This document shows positions 1-13,376 of a stretch of 64,000 nt of DNA, one piece after another. The position numbers and the translations under genes are program-made. The DNA is from Gibbula magus (lineage: Eukaryota; Mollusca; Gastropoda; Trochida; Trochidae), in the NCBI GenBank assembly GCA_936450465.1, contig OW388305.1, positions 36,279,187 to 36,343,186 of the forward strand, read 5' to 3'. How positions within the stretch are numbered: the first letter of the stretch is position 1; every line of letters starts with the position of its first letter. The notes under the pieces are model-generated. The model did no database searches. It was not told the DNA's origin and was given only the letters and a program-made list of their open reading frames with translations.

Positions 1-271
1 ACTACTCCCGCTGAGCAGCTTCCAATCCACTCGCAGTCTGTTGTGTTCTCATGTCGTATTCAGAGGTATCCTTGTCAGTCTAGCTGTGGATCGTATAGAT
101 ACAATTAGGAGTAGATGGAAATAAGGTCGTAGTAATAAACACATAATCCTTGTGACAAATACGTTATGATACAGAATGTAGAGTACATGTACAATGCGGG
201 AAGGGAAAATGATATAGGATCACTATAAGTATTAGGCCTAAGTGATTTCAAGGAAATGTATATCCACTGTG

Positions 272-634
272 TTAAACGGGCAGTAGCACGTTTTTTCGGT
301 GAAATAAGTTGATGAAATGTATTTGAAAAATAATGTCATCAACAATAAAACACCCTTCTCTCTTTGGAAAATCAAGTTAAAAATGAGTGTACAGGGTTCC
401 GTAAAGCCATGGGAATCGTTTTTGTCATTCGAAATAATAAAATGTGTTCACAATAAAATGGCCGCCATGCAATTTTTGCTTTATACACAACACCGTTATT
501 ACCACTATGGCTAATTGGTTTGTGTAATAAAATGTTTTACCCTCTAAAGTAAATATAAATGACATAAACTATCATTATAAATGGAAAATTTAAAAAAAAA
601 TTGTTTGCGAAAAACGTGCTACTGCCCCTTTAAA
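272..634. mobile_element. Inverted-repeat non-autonomous element, copy 1
   Basis: The ends are GTTAAACGGGCAGTAGCACG and the near-reverse-complement CGTGCTACTGCCCCTTTAAA, so the terminal repeats are about 20 bp. There is no coding content. A second copy is at 6084-6404. A TTAA-type target duplication is possible, but the superfamily is not assigned. Confidence 0.75.
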
Positions 635-1619
635 TTCATGTGAACACATGTTACACTGTTATTTGATAATCCTGTCTGAACCAATAAGACATTTAGCGCT
701 CACTTCAGGAACTTCTCAGATAAAGTTTCAATCGAGTATATCATATAAGAATAAAACTAAACATGTATCCGCGAGTTTGATATGAAGATGTACTATGTGT
801 CAGAGTGTCTGTTTGTTCACGTGATTTCATTCATTCGTTCCACTTTGGGTGCGTTCTGAAGACATTACAGGAAATGATATGCCTTAACAGGGCCAGTATA
901 GGGCCAATACCGTACCTCAGTACCGTATTGTCAGCACAGGGCCAGTACCATTTTACCTTGAATAGGCCGATTCGGTAATAACGGTTGAGGGCCAGTACTG
1001 GTTCTCTGAAGCGGCCTTAGAATCTCTCTTATGGCCGACATAGAAGGAGCGAGTAAGGTGCATGCAAGGGACACATTGAACTGGCATTAAAACAGAGTGT
1101 ACATATTCCAAGCATCGATTACGCTTAATATTTCGTTCGGTACACAATTCATGGATGCAATATTTCGTTGTAATCGTTTATACCTCCCCTCCATCAACTT
1201 CAACAGTAAACGTTCCTTATCTTTCTATGTAGGGGGATCTACGACCGACATTACAGAATCCACATTGTCATTCCTGAGTGGAAATGTTGGTCAAACTTAA
1301 GGTTGGTTGACCCTCTTGGCATACAAATTTGAATTTGTGCATTCGCTGTAGATTCTTCTCGTTGGTATTGCTTCTTCAAACCGATGACATTTTAAACATT
1401 GACATTATTTTCAAATTTTCATTGCATCGCCATGGCGTTAGTCACACGTCAGACATTCATACTGTGGGTACTGCAGTAAGGCGTAAATATGTTTTTCGGA
1501 AAAGAATTTGAGGTCGTTTCGTGCATGTATGAATAATGTAAGTGTGCATATGTGCAAACTATGTTATGGATTAGACAACCAAACTAATAAGTAGGTTTAT
1601 AGTCGTTTTATAACCCCAG

Positions 1620-1760
1620 TGAAAAAGAAACTGGGATTCCAGCGGGATCCCAGTGTATCCCGGTGGAATCCCGGTTTTCAGACCGGGACATACTTGGAAT
1701 AGGACGGATGACCAGGATAAGTTTTCAACAACCGGGATCCCGGTTCCATCGGGAAAATAT
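1620..1760. repeat. GGGATCCC-rich imperfect repeat, patch 1
   Basis: Short motifs such as CAGCGGGATCCCAG, TCCCGGTGGAATCCCGG and CGGGATCCCGG recur in an otherwise AT-rich region. Confidence 0.55.
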
Positions 1761-3171
1761 GACATTGAAATCCCTGATCAGACTGGAATTTAACTGAAAT
1801 TCCGGATCAAACCGGGAATTTCATTTTTCAAACCCCTTAACAAACCGAGATTTCTCTGAGAAAATGAATATTTTAAAAAGTACCTAAATTAGGATTACTA
1901 TATTACGCACAAATGGAAATCACAAACAATCTCCGGATTCTAATAAATCCCCATTCCAACAAAGTAAAACAATCTAAAAATTAAAAATTTACCATAAATA
2001 TTGGTTCTTAACTTTTCATCTCCCAAAACTTATGTTTACATAGAGATAAATGAATATGGGTATGTGTACTCAATGTCTCTAGTTGGCACAGACTCATCCT
2101 ACTATATCCTTTTTCTGTGCTGATTAGTGCAAAGGCAATATATATGTATGCCTTATGATATTGTAATATAATTCTTTTATATATATTTGAAATAAAATTG
2201 TTTCCTTTTCTACAGGTAATGTGGAGTTTTTGTTTTACTATAACACTTAAACAAATATCGTTTAATGGATTATTATTTAGAACTACCATCAAAACTTGCT
2301 AAAAATACTTTCCTTTAAATGTGCATTTTATGTAAATATTTCAATTTAATTATATATACTTTCATTTGATAAGGCAATTTCAATTTGTTCTATTTCCTAA
2401 TGATATTTATAAGTTTTAAGGGATTTTATGGGTGCTTCTTCCACTCTTAAACTCAAAGCATTGCATGCAACGTTTTATCAGCTCAGTCTTCAGTGCAAGG
2501 AGCTCTAGCTCCAAGCTCTTTCCAGCGTTCATTGCACCCTTTTGGGTTTATTTAAGCTACAGTGATGTTGGGAGTTTTGTAGAATAGCAGACGCCAAAAG
2601 GTGGGAACCAAAACAATAATGAAGTAGATCTTAGCAATGTAATTTATTGTCAAAAACATCATGTCTAGAGCCAAAGAGGCTCCACCCTCAGGTATAGTAA
2701 TGCTTAAACTCTTATTTGATCTTCTTATCAGCCAATGTTGTCTGTTTTAATGTGTAAAGTACTGGGCAAGTGTTAGTTCATGCATAAAATAATGTAAACT
2801 CTACTATCATGTTGAGTAAGTTTTCCTGACATTTTGTCACTTAGTAAGAGTTTATTTGAGTTATATTTCAGTACTTTCAAGTTGCAAGTAGCATATATTC
2901 AAGTAAAATTCATGTCTGCTACTCATATTTTCCCGTTTGAATCAAATTACTTGTGTCATGATCACTGGTCAAACACTCTCAGAGTAAGTAATTCTTAGCA
3001 GAGTAACCAAGTGTAAAATAATTAATTACTAAGAGTTCATTTATATTCCAAAGATAGTTTGCTGATAGTGTTTACTCTGTATACTGATTTGTAACTACAT
3101 ACTATTGAATTAATAACAGAACAGTAACTGTTAACATAGTGTGTTTTCTGTTTGTTGCAGAACATGACTAT

Positions 3172-3296
3172 TTCCCGCCTTTTCCTCCCGGCGGGATCCC
3201 GACAAATCCCGCTTATTCTGCCGGCGGAATCCCACCGGAATCCCGCTGGGATCCCCACAAATCCCGCTTTTCTCCTGGCGGGATCCCAACTGCGTT
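3172..3296. repeat. GGGATCCC-rich imperfect repeat, patch 2
   Basis: Two diverged copies of a unit of about 65 bp, each with GGCGGGATCCC next to ACAAATCCCGCTT. The motifs are self-complementary around GGATCC, so this patch can fold back on itself. It is related to 1620-1760. Confidence 0.55.
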
Positions 3297-6083
3297 TCAA
3301 TCAGCAGTCTGTGGTGTTGAGTTATTGGGCTAATTTCCATGGTAAGGAAACATGTGTCCGATAATAGCCGTTAATGATTACTGATCTGATTCAAGCTGTT
3401 GTAAATCCCTGAAATAAATTCTATTGGACTGATTGGTTAAATAGCGAATAGTGTTCAGAGAAACTGGTACACGGTTTTCTAAATATTCCTTCACATTCCA
3501 GAATGTTTCAAATTCATTAATATATAGAGACGTACTTTAGCATAATAATCTCAGTGTATTTTAATATTTATCCATACTATAATATAAATTAGCTTTAATC
3601 TTGTTTTGCTAACATATTAGATTATGTAATTGAATGTAAAGTAATGCACAAGAGTGTACATGTTCTTCACAATGTTTCCTTATTCGAACTATCGCATTGA
3701 AAATTATTTTACTGATAAACTGTGTGAATACTTTCTTCAGAAAACAATAGTGAGGAACAAAAGGATGGTGAAAAATGTATACATATATATATCTTTCAAT
3801 ATCAAATCAAATGATTAAAAATATATTTACAAGGACGACATTCTGTGAGTTAGGCCGAGATTAAATTCCTATGAGACTTTATTATAAAGTTCGCAGGAAT
3901 TAAATGGTCCCCATTGAAAAACTGCACTTATGTTGCTCTTTCATATCACTTAGAAACATAAGCTATTCCAATACGGACAGTTTTGATCTCATCTTAACAC
4001 AGGTTTACTTTCACTCCCTTGACAGAAAGATCAAAACAACGAAAGATGTCAAGTTCTTGTGATTGTGCTACCTAAAACGTCGAAGAGAAAATGAAAGGTG
4101 AAGGCCATGAGAAACAGGAATTTTAAGTTTTAATCCAATAAAGTGAACTTCCTCACCAGCCCGAATAAAAGGAGTTGCATCGACGCATCAACAGTATTGC
4201 AGGAACTTCTTCGTATGCAACAAACATACATACTTTATCGTGTTGCAAGACAAATTGACCTATGGTTACATATTTAATATGATAAAACTGTATTATGTGG
4301 TGAGGTTATCAATCAATATTTGTTTTGGTTCTTTTTAAATTGAAAAGTTTCATATGCGAACATACTCAAAGAACTTTGGATATTAAGGTTCCTGATGATG
4401 ATAATAACTTATACATTTAAGCACGGAATACTGTTTATGATTGTTTTTCTGTACTGTTCCGACTTTGTTTCTGTATAACAGACAGATAAACTGATTAGAT
4501 TCATTCCACATTTTAATCAATATAATCTTTTAGGTTTTTGTTCATCTTTTATTTCCCTTAGTTTCCGCTTGTATAAATTTATTTTGAAACCTGTCTATAA
4601 TAAACATCCTTGTTTTCGTTTTGAAATGTTTGTAAACTGGCCATAATAATAGTAGCATATTCACTGTTGAAGTAAATATTATGCTTCAAAAATACAAACC
4701 CGCTCCAAATAATGTAATTATTTTCTCAAACTCCCTTCCCCACACGCTGGTTTTCGAAAAATGTAAGTGTGATCACCCTTATCAGGGATATTGTAACAAT
4801 TCTTGTCTTCACATCGACGTCTTATCGCACGCAACATGAGCATACATTTAGGAGGCATTAACAATGCTGAATCAGCAACTACAGCAGCTTCAATTTGTTA
4901 ACATATTTTCCGTCTAAGGTACCAAATACAAATTCAAAACAAACATCAACATAAGAAAATTCACAATATCCAACCAACTTGAAACAATGCACACGTCAGA
5001 GAAACGTTTTATCTTCCTTGTTCATTGACGTAACCTTTTAATCACTTCAATTAGCATCGTATTTTGGATTTTATAAAGACAATAAACCCTATTGAATATT
5101 TATAAAAGTCAAAATCAGCTTTTATCCAACCTTGTGGTAATTCGACGAGTGTGTTTACGGTCTTATATTAATGTTATTTTTAAAAGTTTGTAATTAAATG
5201 AAATTTCTCGCCGCGAATGACTGCAATACTGTCCAGGTGGCGTTAAGCAACTCACTCACTTCATCACTCGATTCTTACGACCTTTTAAATAGCTTCTATG
5301 ATCGAATTGGGTTCGTGTTTCCAAGTTTAATATATAACTTCAGACGACTGTTTGTTATTATGTTTGCCAGAGTTGCAGTTTCATTATTTTAGGGATGTGA
5401 CAAATGTGAGAAAACATTTGGAAACACACATTTCTACGAAGTTGGTTTATAACAAAATTATAATGGAAGCATGGATAAGACTAGGGGAATAATGCATTGA
5501 GAACCGCCAAATTTCGCCATCATAGCACTAAATATAAGTTATACAGATTTGGGATTGATGGTTTAGTTCACATCAGAAATATCACTCAAAATTCATTTAT
5601 ATTTAAAGATATTATAACTTCCTCTTCAAATGTATCATTATTAAATCTTAGTAAATATATATATAAATTGCCAATGAAAAGAGGCAGACTTTGTTAAACA
5701 CCTAAATATAAACGTTTAACTTTGGATTCAACATATTTTGTATATGTGTAGGATGTATATGTATATGGGCCTGTGGCCTTCATGCATGAATAAAGATATA
5801 TATGTATTCAACATTCGATGAGACACATCTGCAGTGGACAGACTGTCTCAAGAAGATATCAAATCCTCAATACAAATACAACAGTTTGAACATACACGTT
5901 TAAGTGTTAAGGCGACACAATGTCTGGAGAAGATATGTATGAAGAACGTGAGACTCATCATGGTCTCCAGATAATTGTCCGGTAGATTATACCAACACAA
6001 CTGGAGGAGACTCGCACCACGCAACCAAGTAATCGTCATAATGACAGCTGTCAAGAAATGAATTGATGTGAATTAACCTGGTA

Positions 6084-6404
6084 TTTAAACGGCAGTAGCA
6101 CTTTTTTCCCTGAAATAAGTGGATGAAATGTATTTGAAAAAATATGTCATTAATACTAAAACACCCTTCTCCCGTCGGAATATCAAGTTAAAAAATTAGT
6201 GTAGATGGTTCTGTAAAGCCATGGAAATCATTTTTGTTATTCGAAATAATAAAATGTGTTCACAATAAAATGGCCGCCATACAATTTTTACTTTATACGC
6301 AACATTGTTATTACCACTACGGATAATTGGTTTGTGTCATAAGATAATGTACCCTCTAAAATAAATATTAAGGACATAAACTATAGTGCTACTGCCCCTT
6401 TAAA
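6084..6404. mobile_element. Inverted-repeat non-autonomous element, copy 2
   Basis: It has the same ends (TTTAAACGGCAGTAGCAC and GTGCTACTGCCCCTTTAAA) and an internal sequence closely similar to 272-634, shortened near its 3' side. Both copies carry the palindrome-like AAAATGGCCGCCAT, which resembles a YY1-type site. Confidence 0.75.
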
Positions 6405-8169
6405 ATCACTGTCATACACTTTAGTTACACTAATGAAATATTTTCAAATTCCATGGGCTTCTGACATTTGTATATTTATTTGATAATATTACAATTTATC
6501 ATATAATGGAGGGTGTTATCGATGCAATAAAGCAATCTGATAAACTTGGTATCCAAATCTGATAAATATGCAAAACATGTCAAATGTCAAATACACAAAC
6601 TACTTTCGGAAAATTCCACTCTTTCATGCGAATCCTAAAACTGTTTACAAATCATTGAAAAGCGTAACCAGGAGTTTACCAGAGTATTTCTGGTTGAACG
6701 AATGGATGTTCGAAAACACGAACTCATCTGATATGATACAGTGCGTTTATAGTTTTAACAAAGTCAAGATAATTGTAGATTTATTTTTTAAAATCATTCA
6801 AAACGTCAGTGTGCTATTGACCAACAACATCAGCAAATAGCTTCAGTTTCATGTGTACAAAATTTGATCTGGTGTGTGGCCTACCGATGCGCCTAGTCGA
6901 TCGCACTAGCATTTTGGTAGTTCTTGAGGGCTGAGCATACGGTATGAGGTACATTAAGGTACAACCCCACCTCACAATTAATTACTGTTTAAGTGTGAAG
7001 ATTATGTTATGCAGAAGTCCAAATCAACCCTGCAACGCAGCTTCCAAAACGTTGAAACTAGAGTTACTTCCTTTGTTCTAGTAACGTGACCCATCCTCCA
7101 CGTAGGCGGACTTCGCACCTTGGATTTCCTCCTGCAAAGTGCTTACAGATCCGTACGTCGGTTTTCAACAAAGTTTGCGTGGGTTGAACAACGATGAATC
7201 ACCTAAGATTTACAAACGCAACTATTTCTCTGATAAATATGTACTAGTTTTGTTGCATTTAAACAACAAAAACAAATGATCTCATGAAACACCTTCAGTC
7301 ATGTCGGAGTCGCCATATTGTTTACATCCTGGGTGAAGGACATCGAACGCTGTACGGTCAAAGGGCAAAGGTCATATGCAAATGACTTAACGGCAAGGGT
7401 GTGTAAGCTTGACTAAACATGCGCACGCCACTGCTTGGAGGATGAACGTGACCAAGTGATTTTTGAGTGCTTTTTAATTAGTATATAAATACTTATGAAC
7501 ATAAATCAGGAACCAATTGTCAATGTTTTAAAGAATCACGCACATCGTGTTTTTAAATATTTTAATCAAGAACTATTTCCAGGCACTTCACAGTCATATA
7601 TCGCCGATATCGTGACCATCACTTTGATGTACCGTCAATGAAATTACTCCGCTAAAACTGGGTCAATTCACTTATCACTTTTAACACAACAAAACGCCTA
7701 TTTTATCAATGTCAAAGAGATTATTAACCTTGTGTGTTTCCGTATCATTAAAGTCATATATTTGGAATTAAAAAAATAATGTATTATGCCCGCCAAAGGC
7801 TCGCATAATACAGTTTTTACTAAACAAATAGTATATTAATGATACGGAAACACACTTGGTTAATAATCTTTTTATATAATAAGTGACCTATTCATCAACA
7901 AGTGTGTCAGTTTTAAAATTATTGGAAGCGTGTTTTGGAAGGAATGCAAAGTAGAAACCAAACTTTTGAAATGTTAATTATTTTCTTGGTCTGTATTGTG
8001 TTGTGGAGAACGCTTTTCCAAATGACTCTGGTTCCCTATAAATTTTCCCATTTGTTATATTTTTCTGGTGGCAGTTGTACCTAATTTATCAAATTAAAAT
8101 ATGTCTGTCCTCTGGCAGGATACCAGGTTATATTTAAAAGTAAAAATTACATATTGATCACCAACCATT
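6405..8169. other. Intergenic, no supported gene
   Basis: There is a 90-codon ORF at 6568-6840 without recognisable features, and the palindrome at 7655-7895 described separately. Nothing else is supported. Confidence 0.5.
7655..7895. repeat. Long palindrome (foldback)
   Basis: The arm GATTATTAACCTTGTGTGTT plus TCCGTATCATTAA at about 7719-7751 is matched by TTAATGATACGGAAACACAC plus TTGGTTAATAATC at about 7836-7868. The centre is also symmetrical (TATTATGC...GCATAATA), and outer CACTTATC/ATAAGTG segments extend the pairing. Confidence 0.75.
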
Positions 8170-9308
8170 CATCAACGTCGAATGTATGTAAGTTTGTAAG
8201 ATAGTTGTTGAGCATTGTCAATCCAATAATCAACTATAATATCAATAAAACTGTGATATTATACTTGTTTAAATAAGATATTAAGGAAATGGGTTAACTG
8301 AAGTTAAACTTGATTGAACGCTTCCAAAAATATTGTAATCTGAGTATTTTATTGTGGGCACTATTTGGAGAGAAGTGTTATTTCATTTGACAATTCTTCA
8401 ACACATGTTGATGTAGTCACTGTATTAGAACTTGAAGTAATCAGAGAAGTGGCATGCGTCATTCAGCCTTGAGGTCGTAGACAGTTATAGTCATATTCAC
8501 CTGCTATTATCACCCAGAATCTCATTGCTGGAATTATCCCTGAAACTCGCAATTATCCCACTCCATCATTTAGATGGATCAAATCGCTGTGATGACATGA
8601 CTAGACAAGGATTCCGCATTAACTTGGTTAAATCGTTGAACGATTCAGGAGTTATAGATACTTCCTAAACATATACCAATAACGAAAGAGATAATCTAGG
8701 GTTTGGTTACAAAATTAAAGTACACACTGTATATTTTCATGCATTATATAAATACCTAACTTTAATCATACAACATGATACATGTGGTTAGAAGAAATCC
8801 AATCAAGCAAAAGTTAACAGTTAATTTATTCACAAGTCAGCCTCACTTTCACCTGTTAGATTCCATATGCCTTATGATATGACTTGATCTACGAGAGTTT
8901 TCTTCTTCACTTTATCAGGATAAGTGATATTTATTGAGATGTTAGAACTGGTTAGTTTCTAGGTTATCTCTTTGATTTAGATGCATTGGCTTCATGTCAT
9001 TGATCCGTTCATGAGGTTGTAGATTCAACAACAACATCGTCAAGAAGCGTTGCAGTATGACATCTGACTTAAGTATATGACATATGGCAAATATGATAAA
9101 TAATTACAAACTCTTCATCATTCAGATCGTACTTAATAACATATATAAGATTTAAATAAGTCATGTTTCTTCAACAAATCTTTACCAGATATCTACCACT
9201 TTATTATTTCACAATCAGTCTTTATCGTAGCAAATGTCAACAGGTGTGCTTGCAAGGACATTAGGGCTAAGATCACTACAAAATTTAATACAATAAACAA
9301 AATAAACA
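8170..9308. repeat. Locus A, left half (paralogous to 61.4-63.48 kb)
   Basis: Long stretches match 61430-63480 with many substitutions and indels, for example TTATCCCTGAAACTC near 8533 and 61750, and ACCTGTTAGATTCCA near 8850 and 63010. No gene is seen. The match stops where the pearl-like element begins. Confidence 0.8.
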
Positions 9309-12300
9309 AGCAGACAGAGTCGGCCATATCCCCCGCCTTTGGGAAAATTTATTGAAGAATAGTTGTTGAATAACAGTGACTATGAACCTTTTTCAACTAA
9401 ACACAACACACAAAATTTCAGCTCCTTAGACAAAGTGGTTCTGGAGAAGAAGACAAAATGCTAAAAGTTTACAGACGGCTGGACGGCAGACGGCTGCAAT
9501 GCCATAAGCCCATTGGGCCTTTCAGGCACATCTACACATGATGATTGTTCCACACACCAAGTTTCGTTGAGATATGTCTTATTGTTTTCAAGTTCTGTTT
9601 CAGAAACGAAATTCTAAGTTACATTTCTATGGAAACGGTAAAAAAAATAACTCGAAGAAGTTGAAAACCCCAAAAGGCACATCTACACATGATGATTGGT
9701 CCACACACCAAGTTTCGTTGAGATATGTCTTATAGTTTTCGAGTTCTGTTCCGGAAACGAAATTCTAAGTTACATTTCCATGGAAACGGTCAAAAACAAT
9801 AACTCGAAGAAGTTGAAAACCCCAAAAGGCACATCTACACATGATGATTGTTCCACACACCAAGTTTTGTTGAGATATGTCTTATAGTTTTGGAGTTCTG
9901 TTCCGGAAAAGAAATTCTAAGTTACATTTCCATGGAAACGGTCAAAAAAAATAACTCGAAGAAGTTGAAAACCCCAAAAGGCACATCTACACATGATGAT
10001 TGTTCCACACACCAAGTTTCGTTGAGATATGTCTTATGGTTTTCGAGTTCTGCTCCAGGAAACGAAATTCTAAGTTACATTTCCATGGAAACGGTCAAAA
10101 AAAATAACTCGAAGAAGTTGAAAACCCCAAAAGGCACATCTACACATGATGATTGTTCCACACACCAAGTTTCGTTGAGATATGTCTTATAGTTTTCGAG
10201 TTCTGTTCCGGAAACGAAATTCTAAGTTACATTTCCATGGAAACGGTCAACAAAAATAACTCGAAGAAGTTGAAAACCCCAAAAGGCACATCTACATATG
10301 ATGATTGGTCCACACACCAAGTTTCGTTGAGATATGTCTTATAGTTTTCGAGTTCTGTTCCGGAAAAGAAATTCTAAGTTACATTTCCATGGAAACAGTC
10401 AAAAAAAATAACTCGAAGAAGTTGAAAACCCCAAAAGGCACATCTACACATGATGGTTGTTCCACACACCAAGTTTCGTTGAGATATGTCTTATGGTTTT
10501 CGAGTTCTGCTCCAGGAAACGAAATTCTAAGTTACATTTCTATGGAAACGGTAAAAAAAATAACTCGAAGAAGTTGAAAACCCCAAAAGGCACATCTACA
10601 CATGATGATTGTTCCACACACCAAGTTTCGTTTAGATATGTCTTATAGTTTTCGAGTTCTGTTCCGGAAACGAAATTCTAAGTTACATTTCCATGGAAAC
10701 GGTCAAAAACAATAACTCGAAGAAGTTGAAAACCCCAAAAGGCACATCTACACATGATGATTGTTCCACACACCAAGTTTTGTTGAGATATGTCTTATAG
10801 TTTTGGAGTTCTGTTCCGGAAAAGAAATTCTAAGTTACATTTCCATGGAAACGGTCAAAAAAAATAACTCGAAGAAGTTGAAAACCCCAAAAGGCACATC
10901 TACACATGATGATTGTTCCACACACCAAGTTTCGTTGAGATATGTCTTATGGTTTTCGAGTTCTGCTCCAGGAAACGAAATTCTAAGTTACATTTCCATG
11001 GAAACGGTCAAAAAAAATAACTCGAAGAAGTTGAAAACCCCAAAAGGCACATCTACACATGATGATTGTTCCACACACCAAGTTTCGTTGAGATATGTCT
11101 TATAGTTTTGGAGTTCTGTTCCGGAAAAGAAATTCTAAGTTACATTTCCATGGAAACAGTCAAAAAAAATAACTCGAAGAAGTTGAAAACCCCAAAAGGC
11201 ACATCTACACATGATGGTTGTTCCACACACCAAGTTTCGTTGAGATATGTCTTATGGTTTTCGAGTTCTGCTCCAGGAAACGAAATTCTAAGTTACATTT
11301 CTATGGAAACGGTAAAAAAAATAACTCGAAGAAGTTGAAAACCCCAAAAGGCACATCTACACATGATGATTGTTCCACACACCAAGTTTCGTTTAGATAT
11401 GTCTTATAGTTTTCGAGTTCTGTTCCGGAAACGAAATTCTAAGTTACATTTCCATGGAAACGGTCAAAAACAATAACTCGAAGAAGTTGAAAACCCCAAA
11501 AGGCACATCTACACATGATGATTGTTCCACACACCAAGTTTTGTTGAGATATGTCTTATAGTTTTGGAGTTCTGTTCCGGAAAAGAAATTCTAAGTTACA
11601 TTTCCATGGAAACGGTCAAAAAAAATAACTCGAAGAAGTTGAAAACCCCAAAAGGCACATCTACACATGATGATTGTTCCACACACCAAGTTTCGTTGAG
11701 ATATGTCTTATGGTTTTCGAGTTCTGCTCCAGGAAACGAAATTCTAAGTTACATTTCCATGGAAACGGTCAAAAAAAATAACTCGAAGAAGTTGAAAACC
11801 CCAAAAGGCACATCTACACATGATGATTGTTCCACACACCAAGTTTCGTTGAGATATGTCTTATAGTTTTCGAGTTCTGTTCCGGAAACGAAATTCTAAG
11901 TTACATTTCCATGGAAACGGTCAACAAAAATAACTCGAAGAAGTTGAAAACCCCAAAAGGCACATCTACATATGATGATTGGTCCACACACCAAGTTTCG
12001 TTGAGATATGTCTTATAGTTTTCGAGTTCTGTTCCGGAAAAGAAATTCTAAGTTACATTTCCATGGAAACAGTCAAAAAAAATAACTCGAAGAAGTTGAA
12101 AACCCCAAAAGGCACATCTACACATGATGGTTGTTCCACACACCAAGTTTCGTTGAGATATGTCTTATGGTTTTCGAGTTCTGCTCCAGGAAACGAAATT
12201 CTAAGTTACATTTCCATGGAAACGGTCAAAAAAATAACTCGAAGAAGTTGAAAACCCCAAAAGGCACATCTACACATGATGATTGTTCCACACACCAAGT

Positions 12301-12459
12301 TTCGTTTAGATATGTCTTATAGTTTTCGAGTTCTGCTCCGGAAACAAAATCGGGACGGACGGACGGACGGACGGACGGACGGACGGACGGACGGACGGAC
12401 GGACGGACGGACGGACGGACGGAGCCCATTTCAATATCCCCCCCCCCCCCCCCCCCCCC
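9071..12459 (+). repeat. Pearl-like higher-order unit U1
   Basis: Order: A-locus flank (AAGTATATGACATATGGC...), element 5' end with CGGCCATATCCCCCGCC at about 9321-9337, a short unique part, about 18 copies of a 152-bp repeat from about 9533, an ACGG microsatellite at 12353-12422, GAGCCCATTTCAATATC, then poly-C to 12459. Blocks of five repeats (761 bp) are duplicated inside. Short + strand ORFs here are products of the repeat. Confidence 0.88.
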
Positions 12460-13376
12460 AAGTATATGACATATGGCAAATATGATAAATAATTACAAAC
12501 TCTTCATCATTCAGATCGTACTTAATAACATATATAAGATTTAAATAAGTCATGTTTCTTCAACAAATCTTTACCAGATATCTACCACTTTATTATTTCA
12601 CAATCAGTCTTTATCGTAGCAAATGTCAACAGGTGTGCTTGCAAGGACATTAGGGCTAAGATCACTACAAAATTTAATACAATAAACAAAATAAACAAGC
12701 AGACAGAGTCGGCCATATCCCCCGCCTTTGGGAAAATTTATTGAAGAATAGTTGTTGAATAACAGTGACTATGAACCTTTTTCAACTAAACACAACACAC
12801 AAAATTTCAGCTCCTTAGACAAAGTGGTTCTGGAGAAGAAGACAAAATGCTAAAAGTTTACAGACGGCTGGACGGCAGACGGCTGCAATGCCATAAGCCC
12901 ATTGGGCCTTTCAGGCACATCTACACATGATGATTGTTCCACACACCAAGTTTCGTTGAGATATGTCTTATTGTTTTCAAGTTCTGTTCCAGAAACGAAA
13001 TTCTAAGTTACATTTCTATGGAAACGGTAAAAAAAATAACTCGAAGAAGTTGAAAACCCCAAAAGGCACATCTACACATGATGATTGGTCCACACACCAA
13101 GTTTCGTTGAGATATGTCTTATAGTTTTCGAGTTCTGTTCCGGAAACGAAATTCTAAGTTACATTTCCATGGAAACGGTCAAAAAAATAACTCGAAGAAG
13201 TTGAAAACCCCAAAAGGCACATCTACACATGATGATTGTTCCACACACCAAGTTTCGTTTAGATATGTCTTATAGTTTTCGAGTTCTGCTCCGGAAACAA
13301 AATCGGGACGGACGGACGGACGGACGGACGGACGGACGGACGGACGGAGCCCATTTCAATATCCCCCCCCCCCCCC
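12460..13376 (+). repeat. Pearl-like higher-order unit U2 (short)
   Basis: Same order as U1 but with only about 2.5 copies of the 152-bp repeat. It begins directly after the poly-C of U1 with AAGTATATGACATATGGC and ends in an ACGG run plus poly-C. Confidence 0.88.

Larger units (their letters stand above)
635..6083. other. Intergenic, no supported gene
   Basis: This stretch has only short unsupported ORFs. It holds a palindromic GGGCCAGTAC/GTACTGGCCC-type patch near 885-1000 and the two GGGATCCC patches listed separately. Confidence 0.6.

Noticed and set aside
6568..6840. 90-codon + ORF as a small gene
   Set aside because: No recognisable domain, no clear promoter or poly(A) context, and a length compatible with chance in AT-rich DNA.
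9533..12335. CRISPR-like regular repeats
   Set aside because: The units are contiguous 152-bp repeats without unique spacers, in a eukaryotic setting and without cas genes.
12226..12429. RPSVRPSV-type peptides on the minus strand
   Set aside because: They are translations of the ACGG microsatellite.
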